Below are positions 6,533-12,928 of a DNA stretch of 12,928 nucleotides, in pieces. Numbering within the stretch: position 1 is the stretch's first letter; the number at the start of each line of letters is the position of its first letter. The notes beneath the pieces were generated by a model. That model saw nothing but the letters and a program-made list of their open reading frames with translations. It ran no database searches and was not told the origin of the DNA. The translations under genes and the position numbers were made by a program. This DNA is from JBDTMT01 sp033764095 (lineage in GTDB: Bacteria > Desulfobacterota > Binatia > HRBIN30 > CADEER01), in assembly GCA_033764095.1 (NCBI GenBank), contig JANRJF010000077.1:1-12928 (forward strand), written 5' to 3'.

Positions 6533-7285
6533 ATGTCAGGCCATTCAAAGTGGAGCACGATCAAGCACAAGAAGGCGGCCAAGGACGCCAAGCGCGGCAA
6601 GCTGTTCACCAAGCTGATCAAGGAGATCACGGTGGCGGCGAAGATGGGTGGTGGCGACATCAACGCCAACCCGCGCCTGCGCACCGCGGTCACCACGGCG
6701 CGCTCCAACAGCATGCCGGTCGACAACATCGACCGCGCCATCAAGAAGGGTACCGGTGAGCTGGAGGGGGTGACCTACGAGGAGATCACCTACGAGGGCT
6801 ACGGTCCCGGCGGCGCGGCAGTGCTGGTCATGGCAATGACCGACAACCGCAACCGCACCGTCTCCGAGATCCGCCACATGTTCGGCCGCTTCGGCGGCGC
6901 GATGGGCGAGTCGGGCTGCGTCGCGTGGATCTTCAGCAAGCGCGGCATCATCACCGTCGACAAGTCGGTGGTGGACGAGGACCGCCTGATGGAGCTGGCG
7001 CTCGACGCCGGCGCCGAGGACGTCACCGACGACGGCGACGGGTTCACCGTCACCACCGCGCCCGACGCCTTCGACAAGGTGAAGGAGGCGCTCGACAAGG
7101 CCGGCATCGCCACCACCAGCGCGGCGGTGAGCATGGTGCCGTCGAACACGCTGGAGCTCACCGGCACCCAGGCCGAGCAGACGCTCAAGCTGGTCGAGGA
7201 ACTGGAAGACCACGACGACGTGCAGGAAGTGGCGTCGAACTTCGACATCCCGGCGGACGAGCTGGAGCGGCTGAGCGCCGCTTGA
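6533..7285 (+). CDS. yebC: YebC/PmpR family protein
   Basis: 250 aa, full-length YebC/TACO1 family. The invariant N-terminus MSGHSKWSTIKHKKAAKDAK is complete, followed by RGKLFTKLIKEI, the NPRLRTAV and N-MPVDNIDRAIKKG motifs, and YEGYGPGG (residues 88-95). Members were first described as transcription regulators (PmpR, quorum sensing). Work on YebC and TACO1 points to a ribosome-associated role that helps translation through difficult stretches such as proline runs. The acidic C-terminus (ELEDHDDVQEVASNFDIP) is also typical. It heads the ruv cluster, a very common arrangement, with 46 bases before ruvC. Confidence 0.98.
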   Translation: MSGHSKWSTIKHKKAAKDAKRGKLFTKLIKEITVAAKMGGGDINANPRLRTAVTTARSNSMPVDNIDRAIKKGTGELEGVTYEEITYEGYGPGGAAVLVMAMTDNRNRTVSEIRHMFGRFGGAMGESGCVAWIFSKRGIITVDKSVVDEDRLMELALDAGAEDVTDDGDGFTVTTAPDAFDKVKEALDKAGIATTSAAVSMVPSNTLELTGTQAEQTLKLVEELEDHDDVQEVASNFDIPADELERLSAA

Positions 7286-7296
7286 GTCATCACACC

Positions 7297-7318
7297 GGCG
7301 CGCCAACCGTGGCGCGCC
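7297..7318 (+). repeat. GC-rich hairpin between yebC and ruvC
   Basis: Two copies of the self-complementary octamer GGCGCGCC (7297-7304 and 7311-7318) flank the loop AACCGT, so the RNA can form an 8-bp stem with a 6-nt loop. There is no T-run. It ends three bases before the GAGGAGGAGG that forms the ruvC ribosome-binding site. It may protect the upstream mRNA end, attenuate read-through, or modulate ruvC translation; none of these is shown. Confidence 0.5.
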
Positions 7319-7331
7319 GCGAGGAGGAGGG

Positions 7332-7960
7332 GTGGAGCGGCGAACAGTAGCGCGGGCCTCCGTGCCCGCTCCCAAACCGGCCGCACCGCTGCGCATCCTC
7401 GGCGTCGATCCCGGCACCATCGTGCTCGGCTGGGGCGTCATCGAGTCCGCCGCCGGCCGTGTGCAGCGCATCGCCAGCGGCACGCTGCGCTGCCAGGGGG
7501 CGCGCGCCGACCGCCTCGCCGCCATCTGCGATGCGATGCAGGGGTTGTGCGAGGAGCATCGCCCGCACGCGCTCAGCCTGGAGCAGACCTTCGTCGGCGA
7601 CAACGTGCAGTCGGCCTTTCGGCTCGGCGAGGCGCGCGGCGCGGTGATGGTGGCCGCCAGCCGCGCCCGGCTGACCGTTGCCGAGTACAGCCCGGCGCAG
7701 ATCAAGGTCGCGGTCGCCGGCAGCGGGCGCGCCAGCAAGCCGCAGATGCAGTTGATGGTCGGACGCCTGCTGGCGGTGGCCGAGGCGCTCGCCGAGGACG
7801 AGGCGGACGCCCTCGGCGCGGCGCTCTGCCACCTGCACGCCGGCCAGTTCGGCGCGCTGCTGGCGCAGGCCGGCGCCGGCGGGCTCGGTGGTGCGACGCT
7901 CGGCCGCGCGCGCGGCGGGCGCGGCAGCTGGCGCAACTTCGTCCCGCCGGCGGGGCGGCG

Positions 7961-7964
<4 letters not shown>
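7332..7964 (+). CDS. ruvC: Holliday junction resolvase RuvC
   Basis: 210 aa. RuvC is the Mg-dependent endonuclease that makes symmetric nicks in Holliday junctions within the RuvABC complex. All four catalytic acids are visible: D26 in ILGVDPGT, E84 in LSLEQTF, and D156 and D159 in AEDEADALGAALCH. The conserved K/R-rich segment QIKVAVAGSGRASK (123-136) is also present. The GTG at 7332 is chosen for the very strong AGGAGG (7322-7327) in front of it. That gives about 16 extra residues before the fold compared with E. coli; a GTG at residue 11 is the alternative. About 35 residues beyond the usual fold form a Gly/Arg-rich C-terminal tail. The stop overlaps the ruvA ATG as ATGA, implying coupled translation. 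Confidence 0.96.
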
Positions 7965-8544
<580 letters not shown>

Positions 8545-8548
<4 letters not shown>

Positions 8549-9585
8549 GCGAGCTCGAAGACCCCCGGCTGATGTCGGGCGAGACCATCGAGGACGACGC
8601 GCGGCTCGACTCCGCCCTGCGCCCGACCAGCCTCGCCGACTACATCGGCCAGACCTCGGTGAAGAACAACCTGCGCGTCGGCATCGACGCGGCGCGCGCC
8701 CGCCAGGAGAGTATCGACCACACGCTGCTCTACGGCCCGCCCGGGGTCGGCAAGACCTCGCTCGCCTACGTCATCGCGCGCGAGATGGGCGTCAACGTGC
8801 GCGCCACCTCGGGGCCGGTGATCGAGCGCCCCGGCGACCTCGCCGCGCTGCTCACCAACCTGGAGCAGGGCGACGTGCTGTTCATCGACGAGATCCACCG
8901 CTTGAACCGCGTCGTCGAAGAGATCCTCTACCCGGCGATGGAGGACTTCCAGATCGACGTGATGATCGGGCAGGGACCGTCGGCGCGCTCGATCAAGCTC
9001 GACCTCAAGCGCTTCACGCTGGTCGGCGCGACGACGCGCGCCGGGCTGCTCAGCGCGCCGCTGCGCAACCGCTTCGGCGTCAGCCTGCGGCTCGACTTCT
9101 ACCTGCGCGAGGAGCTGGCCGAGATCGTGCGCCGCGCCGCCGCCAAGCTGGAGGTGCCGATCGAGCCGTCCGGCTGCGACGAGATCGCGCGCCGCGCGCG
9201 CGGCACGCCGCGCATCGCCAACCGGCTGCTGCGCCGCGTGCGCGACTACGCCCAGGTGCGCGCCGACGGCGTCATCACCCGCGCCGTCGCCGGCGAGGCG
9301 CTCAAACTGCTGGAGGTGGACGAGCGCGGCTTCGACCGCATGGACCGCGCCCTGCTGCTCGCCATCATCGACAAGTTCGGCGGCGGGCCGGTCGGCGTCG
9401 AGACGCTGGCCGCCGCCATCGGCGAGGAAGCCGACACCATCGAGGACGTCTACGAGCCCTTCCTCATCCAGGAGGGCTTCCTCAACCGCACGCCCAAGGG
9501 GCGCGTCGCCACGCCGCTCGCCTACGGCCACTTCGGTCGCTCGCAGCCACGCCCCGGCACGCCGCAGGGCTCGCTGTTCGAGTGA
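8545..9585 (+). CDS. ruvB: Holliday junction branch migration ATPase RuvB
   Basis: 346 aa AAA+ motor that forms hexamers and pumps DNA through the RuvA-bound junction. Motifs: LRPTSLADYIGQ near the N-terminus; Walker A GPPGVGKT (64-71); Walker B VLFIDEIHRL (111-120); sensor 1 GATTRAG (161-167); arginine finger R174 in LRNRFG; sensor 2 TPRIANRLLRRVRDYA (221-236). The C-terminal winged helix ends with the signature YEPFLIQEGFLNRTPKGR (303-320). The whole chain is intact. It is the last gene of the yebC-ruvC-ruvA-ruvB run. Past its stop comes the IS remnant rather than the further housekeeping genes (such as queA) often seen next, consistent with a break here. Confidence 0.98.
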
Positions 9586-9769
9586 GTCCGAGCAGGTCCT
9601 CCGAACCGACCAAGTTGAGGCCTTGCGGTGTTTCTCCATCGGGCGCCGGCTCGGGGCGCCGCCGCGTTCGCTGCCGCCACACATTGTTGGCCGCCTGCTA
9701 ACCCATCAGTGGTGGGCACGCGGGAGGGCCGGCGTGCTCCACGGCAATGGATTCGAGCACGGAGCATCT
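9586..9769. other. Unassigned spacer between ruvB and the IS scar
   Basis: About 180 bases downstream of ruvB. Open frames cross it on both strands but none resembles a known protein or begins with a good RBS. It might be a degraded inner part of the IS or remains of an older neighbour. I found no copy of the AAAAGC-type IS end repeat here, so the other end of the element is not visible. Confidence 0.4.
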
Positions 9770-9907
9770 CCCCGCCCGAGGGGCGGGGTAGCGGCTGGCG
9801 GTCTCCCGGCGCACGCCGGTCGCCTCTTCGATGCGCCGCAGCGGCCAGCCCAGCCGCCCCAGCGCAATCACCTGTTCTCGCTTCGCTGCGTTCAAAACGT
9901 TGCTCAT
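9698..9907 (-). pseudogene. istA: IS21 transposase IstA, N-terminal fragment
   Basis: The first 40 codons (9907 down to 9788) read as a canonical IstA N-terminus: MSNVLNAAKREQVIALGRLG followed by WPLRRIEEATGVRRETASRY, the helix-turn-helix that binds the IS ends. The frame then continues for about 29 unrelated residues to a stop at 9698. A full IstA is several hundred residues with a DDE catalytic domain, none of which is present, and the other two minus-strand frames do not pick up the similarity. It is therefore a truncated, inactive fragment. The IstA identification rests on recognition of the family sequence, which I could not check by a search. Confidence 0.75.
9770..9788. repeat. Strong GC hairpin at the inner edge of the IS remnant
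   Basis: Perfect 8-base arms CCCCGCCC (9770-9777) and GGGCGGGG (9781-9788) with the 3-base loop GAG. It lies between convergent units (ruvB rightward, the YfhO-like gene and its small partner leftward) and could slow or stop transcripts from either side. No T-run follows on either strand, so it is not a standard intrinsic terminator. Recognisable IstA sequence stops at its border. Confidence 0.5.
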
Positions 9908-10012
9908 CCGACGCCGGAGACTCTGCTCTCCGTCGTCGCGTCAACGTCCCGATCCGCTCACCCCCGTTGGCCGCTTTTCAGCTGTCGATCATTGGCTGCT
10001 TTTGGGTGTCCA
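9788..10012 (-). mobile_element. Remnant of an IS21-type insertion sequence (left end)
   Basis: Reading leftward from about 10012, the outer tip TGGACACCC is followed by two AAAAGC-GCCAA type repeats, a non-coding leader and then the N-terminus of an IstA-like transposase from 9907. This is the order at the left end of IS21-family elements. The rest of istA, istB and the right end are missing. The exact outer edge is set only by the TGG-ACACCC similarity and could be off by a few bases. I see no target duplication, as expected when one end is lost. Confidence 0.7.
9967..10011 (-). repeat. Two imperfect direct repeats of the IS21 left end
   Basis: TTGGCCGCTTTTCAGCTGTC (9967-9986) and TTGGCTGCTTTTGGGTGTCC (9992-10011), starting 25 bases apart. 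With one gap they agree at all but a few positions; on the minus strand the core is GACA-N-AAAAGC-GCCAA. IS21-family ends carry such multiple repeats as transposase-binding sites, with the outermost one at the very tip. Here the outer copy lies inside the 3' part of the small gene that runs in from the right. Confidence 0.7.
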
Positions 10013-10172
10013 CCGAGGGGCACTCGCGCCGCGCCGCCTCCACCTTGGCACGGACCCGTGCCGGCAAGGCGTCGAGATCCCCCTCGTCCATCTCGTCCAT
10101 CTCGGCCAGCTTGGCTTCGACCTGGGCGCGCGCTTCTGAGGCGACGAAGGCGCGCAACTCCTCCTCGGTCAT
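9978..10172 (-). CDS. Small acidic helical protein, 3' end altered by the IS
   Basis: 64 aa as it stands. The ATG at 10172 overlaps the TGA of the YfhO-like gene (ATGA, 10169-10172), good evidence that it is translated by coupling. Residues 1-53 are highly charged and predicted mostly helical (MTEEELRAFV, then EARAQVEAKLAEMDEMDEGD and ARVRAKVEAARREC), perhaps a short coiled coil. From about residue 54 the reading frame enters the IS21 tip: VDTQKQPMIDS is encoded by the transposase-binding repeats. The native C-terminus is therefore probably lost and replaced. I do not recognise the family and see no membrane segment or signal. A regulator or stabiliser of the upstream membrane protein would fit the coupling but is only a guess. 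Confidence 0.6.
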   Translation of the reverse strand: MTEEELRAFVASEARAQVEAKLAEMDEMDEGDLDALPARVRAKVEAARRECPSVDTQKQPMIDS

Positions 10173-12472
10173 AGGTCGCCGTTGGGAATGCCCATACCGC
10201 CGGCAGACGTACCACTACCGACAGCGCTGCGGGTTCGGGATACCCACAAGAGACCTACAAGAGCCGCTCCGATGGTGACTGCCGATATCGCCCCCCCGAG
10301 CACAAGGCTTCTAGGATCGTAGCGGAACGTGACTTCGGACGTTCCTTCAGGAACTGGAACAGCACGGAATGCGTAGTTTGCTCGAAGGATAGGCGTTTCG
10401 GCGCCGTTGACCGTTGCCGTCCAACCCGGAAAGTACTGATCGGCAAGCACGAGGAAGCCCGGCGCAGCGGCATTTACACGCACTTCGACGTACTCTGGAT
10501 CGTTGCGAACGAACGATACCTCGCCTCCAGGCGCGCTTTGCGTGCCCAACCCAGTCGGGGGCACAGACTCGATCAGTACCACCTCCCGGGGATCGACACG
10601 TCGCTCAGCTAGCATTTCCAGCAGCGTGGCGGGGTCGCTGACCACCTCAGCGCGGGGTACCCACGACGCGCGCGGAACGGCGTCGCTGTTTTCGTAGAGG
10701 AGGGCGTCCTCAAAGGCTCCTCGAAGCACCAGCGGTGGACCCGAGAGCTGAGGGATCGGATCCGGGTGAAAGCCCACGATGACGAAGCGGCTAGCGGTCA
10801 GGTCAATGAGGGGTCGACTGGCGTCAGATGGCAGCCCCTGCGGCGGAAACTGGACGTCATTGATGCTTTGCATCGATCGGCCGGTCCGCAGACGCGTCAT
10901 GTATTCAGCCCACCGACGACTTGGCTGTGACTCATAGTCGGAAACCATCGGGACCCCGAAGAGTGAGCCGGTCTTGTGTTGGAGGGTATAGTCGACGAAT
11001 GACGGGACTAAGAACACGCGATCGTTCGGGGAGGTCTCCGCAGCGACTCGCTCAAAGAGCCGCTGTCTGGCGAAAAGCGCCATGCCATCGGGTAGCAAAC
11101 GACGCGAAGGTGGCGAGCGCATCCATGCAAGGTCGAGCACCAGGGCCGCTGCACAGACCGCGCTTGCGACCGACGCCAACCTCGGCGCGCACGCTGTAGC
11201 GAGAACCGAGCCGACGATCGCTGCAGCCAGCCAGATCTCGTGGGCGCTCAGCCCTCGTGCCGACAACCACCACATCGCGACGAGGGTGACGACCGGAAGT
11301 GTGACCACCGCCATTCTGCGGCGCAGCGGCGCCAGCGCGAGATCATGAGTCAGCGCGTGGGTGCCGAGCGCGACAAGAACTGACATGCAGAGCGCCGTGA
11401 TCCACAGGAATCGGACGGGTTCACGAAATAGCGAGCCCGCCGGCAGTAGGCGATAGAGAGGGTAGAGAACGCCGTTGTCTCCTAGCGCAAGGAACAGCGA
11501 CCCCACACCGGCCAGCGCGTAGAAAGCGGCGTGACGACGCGCGCCGCGTGACACGAGAACGCCGCAGGCGAGCAAAGGGGGGAGGAGGTGAAGCGGATTG
11601 TTGATATCTGCGCGGGTAGCGAACAAAGCGACAAAATCTCGGAGGCCATACGACCCGACCGGGAGGATCTCGTGGGCGGCAAGGCTGCTGCTACGCACTG
11701 ACAAACGCATGGATTCTACGGCCGGCACGAACTGGACCGCAGCGAACAGCGGGGCGACAACGAACGCTAGTCCGAACGTTCGTATGAATTGAGACGTTCG
11801 CGATGACCGCTCAGTTGCAACTTCCCATACCACCCGCAACGCAATCAATTGGTAGAGGTACACGACAACCTGGGGGTGTCCCGGAAGGAGCGCAAAAGCC
11901 AGTGCCGCCGCCAGCGCCAGCGCGCGACTGAGACTGCCAATCAGCAGCAATCGCTCAGCGCACAGCATCGCCACGGGAAGCCACGCGTACGGACCTCCGA
12001 CGACGGGGGTATACGTGAGGACGTCGATGCCTTGGTTGGAGAGCGCGAAGGTCAGCCCGCCGCAAACCGCGGCCGGTCGGCTGGCGCCTAGTTGGCGCCC
12101 CAATCCGTAGGCACCGAAGGCTGCGATCAACAGGTTGCACAACAGCAGCGCGTACAATCCGCGGTCGCCAGGCAGAGCGAGGAATAGCCACGACGGCGGA
12201 TACAGCAGGCCCGTGGTGCCGATGCCGAAGAACGGCTGCCCGCAATTCTGATCGGCGTTCCAAAGCAGGCCGGCCCCGGAATGACGAATTGCGTCGGCGC
12301 CGCGCAGAAACATCGGGTACGCGTACGCATAGATGTCGTACGCGGTCATGTGTTGGGTGGTACTGGTCTCGCGTAGTCGCACCAGCAGTGCGACCGCGGA
12401 GCCGACCAGCGACAGTGCGGCGACCCACGCCGCTCCGCGACCCCTCCTTGCAACCGAGCCGAGCCGGGTCAC
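10169..12472 (-). CDS. YfhO family polytopic membrane protein (GT-C-like)
   Basis: 767 aa. Many hydrophobic helices run from residue 14 to about 450 (for example 14-31, 107-124, 187-197, 232-250, 321-335, 388-403, 437-450). The first external loop holds an acidic YDIYAY motif (45-50) and NADQNCGQPFFG (72-83), as in GT-C-fold lipid-linked sugar transferases. LFREPVRFLW (348-357) and a soluble C-terminal beta domain with DQYFPGWTATVNG (678-690), a conserved Arg (R703 in YAFRAVPV) and VTFRYDP (714-720) are YfhO hallmarks; a last helix covers 723-744. Bacillus YfhO is tied to glycosylation of teichoic acid, so transfer of a sugar from a polyprenyl carrier outside the membrane is plausible; substrate unknown. 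The start is a GTG with no clear SD, needed to include the first helix. Codon use is less GC-rich than in ruvCAB. Confidence 0.88.
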   Translation of the reverse strand: MTRLGSVARRGRGAAWVAALSLVGSAVALLVRLRETSTTQHMTAYDIYAYAYPMFLRGADAIRHSGAGLLWNADQNCGQPFFGIGTTGLLYPPSWLFLALPGDRGLYALLLCNLLIAAFGAYGLGRQLGASRPAAVCGGLTFALSNQGIDVLTYTPVVGGPYAWLPVAMLCAERLLLIGSLSRALALAAALAFALLPGHPQVVVYLYQLIALRVVWEVATERSSRTSQFIRTFGLAFVVAPLFAAVQFVPAVESMRLSVRSSSLAAHEILPVGSYGLRDFVALFATRADINNPLHLLPPLLACGVLVSRGARRHAAFYALAGVGSLFLALGDNGVLYPLYRLLPAGSLFREPVRFLWITALCMSVLVALGTHALTHDLALAPLRRRMAVVTLPVVTLVAMWWLSARGLSAHEIWLAAAIVGSVLATACAPRLASVASAVCAAALVLDLAWMRSPPSRRLLPDGMALFARQRLFERVAAETSPNDRVFLVPSFVDYTLQHKTGSLFGVPMVSDYESQPSRRWAEYMTRLRTGRSMQSINDVQFPPQGLPSDASRPLIDLTASRFVIVGFHPDPIPQLSGPPLVLRGAFEDALLYENSDAVPRASWVPRAEVVSDPATLLEMLAERRVDPREVVLIESVPPTGLGTQSAPGGEVSFVRNDPEYVEVRVNAAAPGFLVLADQYFPGWTATVNGAETPILRANYAFRAVPVPEGTSEVTFRYDPRSLVLGGAISAVTIGAALVGLLWVSRTRSAVGSGTSAGGMGIPNGDL

Positions 12473-12920
12473 TGCGTGACCGGCCCTTGGCGCTTGCCCG
12501 AACGTCGTTGCCGGATCCTCACGGAGCCTCCGATACCGCCCCTACTAGATAGGCGAGTTTTGAAAAAGTGCTGCTGACCTCTGACGGCAACGACTGGTGG
12601 CGTCCTGGGGGGGCACTCAAATGGGTATGGCCTATCGTTTGGGTAGGACTCAGCTAGCCGTCGCTGTGTAGGCGCGTGTGCTAGTGAGCATAGGTCATAC
12701 TGAATAGACATGAGGCATCTCCTGATCATCTGACACCCCTCGCAAGCGGGGCACTCGATGATTGAGCTGGATGCCGCAGTTGCCGATCGATGGTGGATCA
12801 TTGAGCACTGCCGTGGGCCGCCCGCTGCGGTTCGAGAGAGTGTATTTCTGTCCGATCGGAGGCTGTTCGTGCCTGCCAAGCCGCAGCCGCGAACGAGAAC
12901 CTAGTAGGAGGGGTACCAAA
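12473..12920. other. 448-base region without a convincing gene
   Basis: It separates the leftward YfhO-like gene from a probable rightward gene at 12921. Composition is clearly lower in GC than the ruv block. A 136-codon minus-strand frame (12879-12469) spans most of it and its stop overlaps the YfhO GTG as GTGA, but its sequence is rich in Ser, Arg and Cys with no domain, so I do not call it. A perfect 10-base palindrome TCCGATCGGA lies at 12851-12860 and a GC stem around CCCCTCGCAAGCGGGG at 12736-12751. I could not place firm promoters for either flanking gene. Confidence 0.5.
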
Positions 12921-12928
12921 ATGGGGTT
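12921..12928 (+). CDS. Start of a gene running off the right edge
   Basis: Only the ATG, one further codon (GGG) and two bases are inside the window. It is called because AGGAGGGG (12907-12914) stands at a proper distance (7 bases, TACCAAA) before the ATG, the best ribosome-binding site on the right side of the window. Nothing can be said about the product. It would be divergent from the YfhO-like gene. Confidence 0.4.

Noticed and set aside
9586..9769. Possible right end of the IS21 element near ruvB
   Set aside because: No AAAAGC-GCCAA type repeat in inverted orientation was found; only a GGCCAA match around 9690, too short to count.
12820..12840. GGTTCGAGAGAG resembling a tRNA T-arm
   Set aside because: No acceptor stem, D-arm or anticodon arm can be folded around it.
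12469..12879. 136-codon minus-strand frame ending in a GTGA overlap with the YfhO-like start
   Set aside because: The overlap is suggestive, but the protein is Ser/Arg/Cys-rich without domain, signal or good RBS. Kept as an open question rather than a gene.
12734..12904. Short plus-strand frame beginning MIELDAAVADRWW at 12758
   Set aside because: No RBS and no resemblance to a known family; it could be a decayed gene but there is no support.

Overview
The window is a piece of a GC-rich bacterial chromosome with 11 well-supported complete or near-complete protein genes, one small unrecognised gene, one insertion-sequence remnant and the first bases of a further gene. The high GC content, the yebC-ruvC-ruvA-ruvB order and the DUF3300-DUF2950 pair suit a GC-rich proteobacterium in the broad sense (deltaproteobacterial, Myxococcota or Binatota type). 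No rRNA or other marker gene is present, so this placement is inference. I saw no tRNA, rRNA, CRISPR array or complete mobile element.

Layout. (1) 95-2095, minus strand: mazG (nucleotide-pool sanitation), preceded upstream by a gene joining a winged-helix DNA-binding domain, a GHKL histidine-kinase-type ATPase and a C-terminal STAS-like DUF4325 domain. Two perfect inverted repeats sit side by side at and just above its start codon. (2) 2096-2468: divergent intergenic region. (3) 2469-6404, plus strand: a tight run of a secreted DUF3300 protein, a secreted DUF2950 protein, an MAO-like flavin amine oxidase and a class I glutaredoxin. (4) 6533-9585, plus strand: yebC, ruvC, ruvA, ruvB. The ruvC/ruvA and ruvA/ruvB junctions are 4-base ATGA overlaps, giving the complete RuvABC Holliday-junction machine. 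(5) 9586-10012: a scar holding the left end of an IS21-type element (two transposase-binding-type repeats and about 40 codons of IstA), ending at a strong GC hairpin. (6) 10013-12472, minus strand: a large YfhO-type polytopic membrane protein and, overlapping its stop by ATGA, a small acidic gene whose 3' end appears to run into the IS end. (7) 12473-12928: about 450 bases with no convincing gene, then a good ribosome-binding site and ATG at 12921 running off the window.

Regions 3 and 4 look like two co-directional transcription units with similar weak promoter-like boxes placed about 25 nt before their RBS/start regions. Region 6 is visibly less GC-rich than the ruv block and uses more AT-ending codons. 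The IS remnant lies exactly at that change, so the right side of the window is probably a rearranged or acquired segment joined to a core housekeeping block.

The items most worth a second look are the HTH-ATPase-STAS fusion with its twin palindromes, the MAO-like enzyme that keeps the flavin-linking Cys and catalytic Lys but has lost the aromatic cage, and the IS21 end that seems to have rewritten the C-terminus of the small gene behind the YfhO-like gene.
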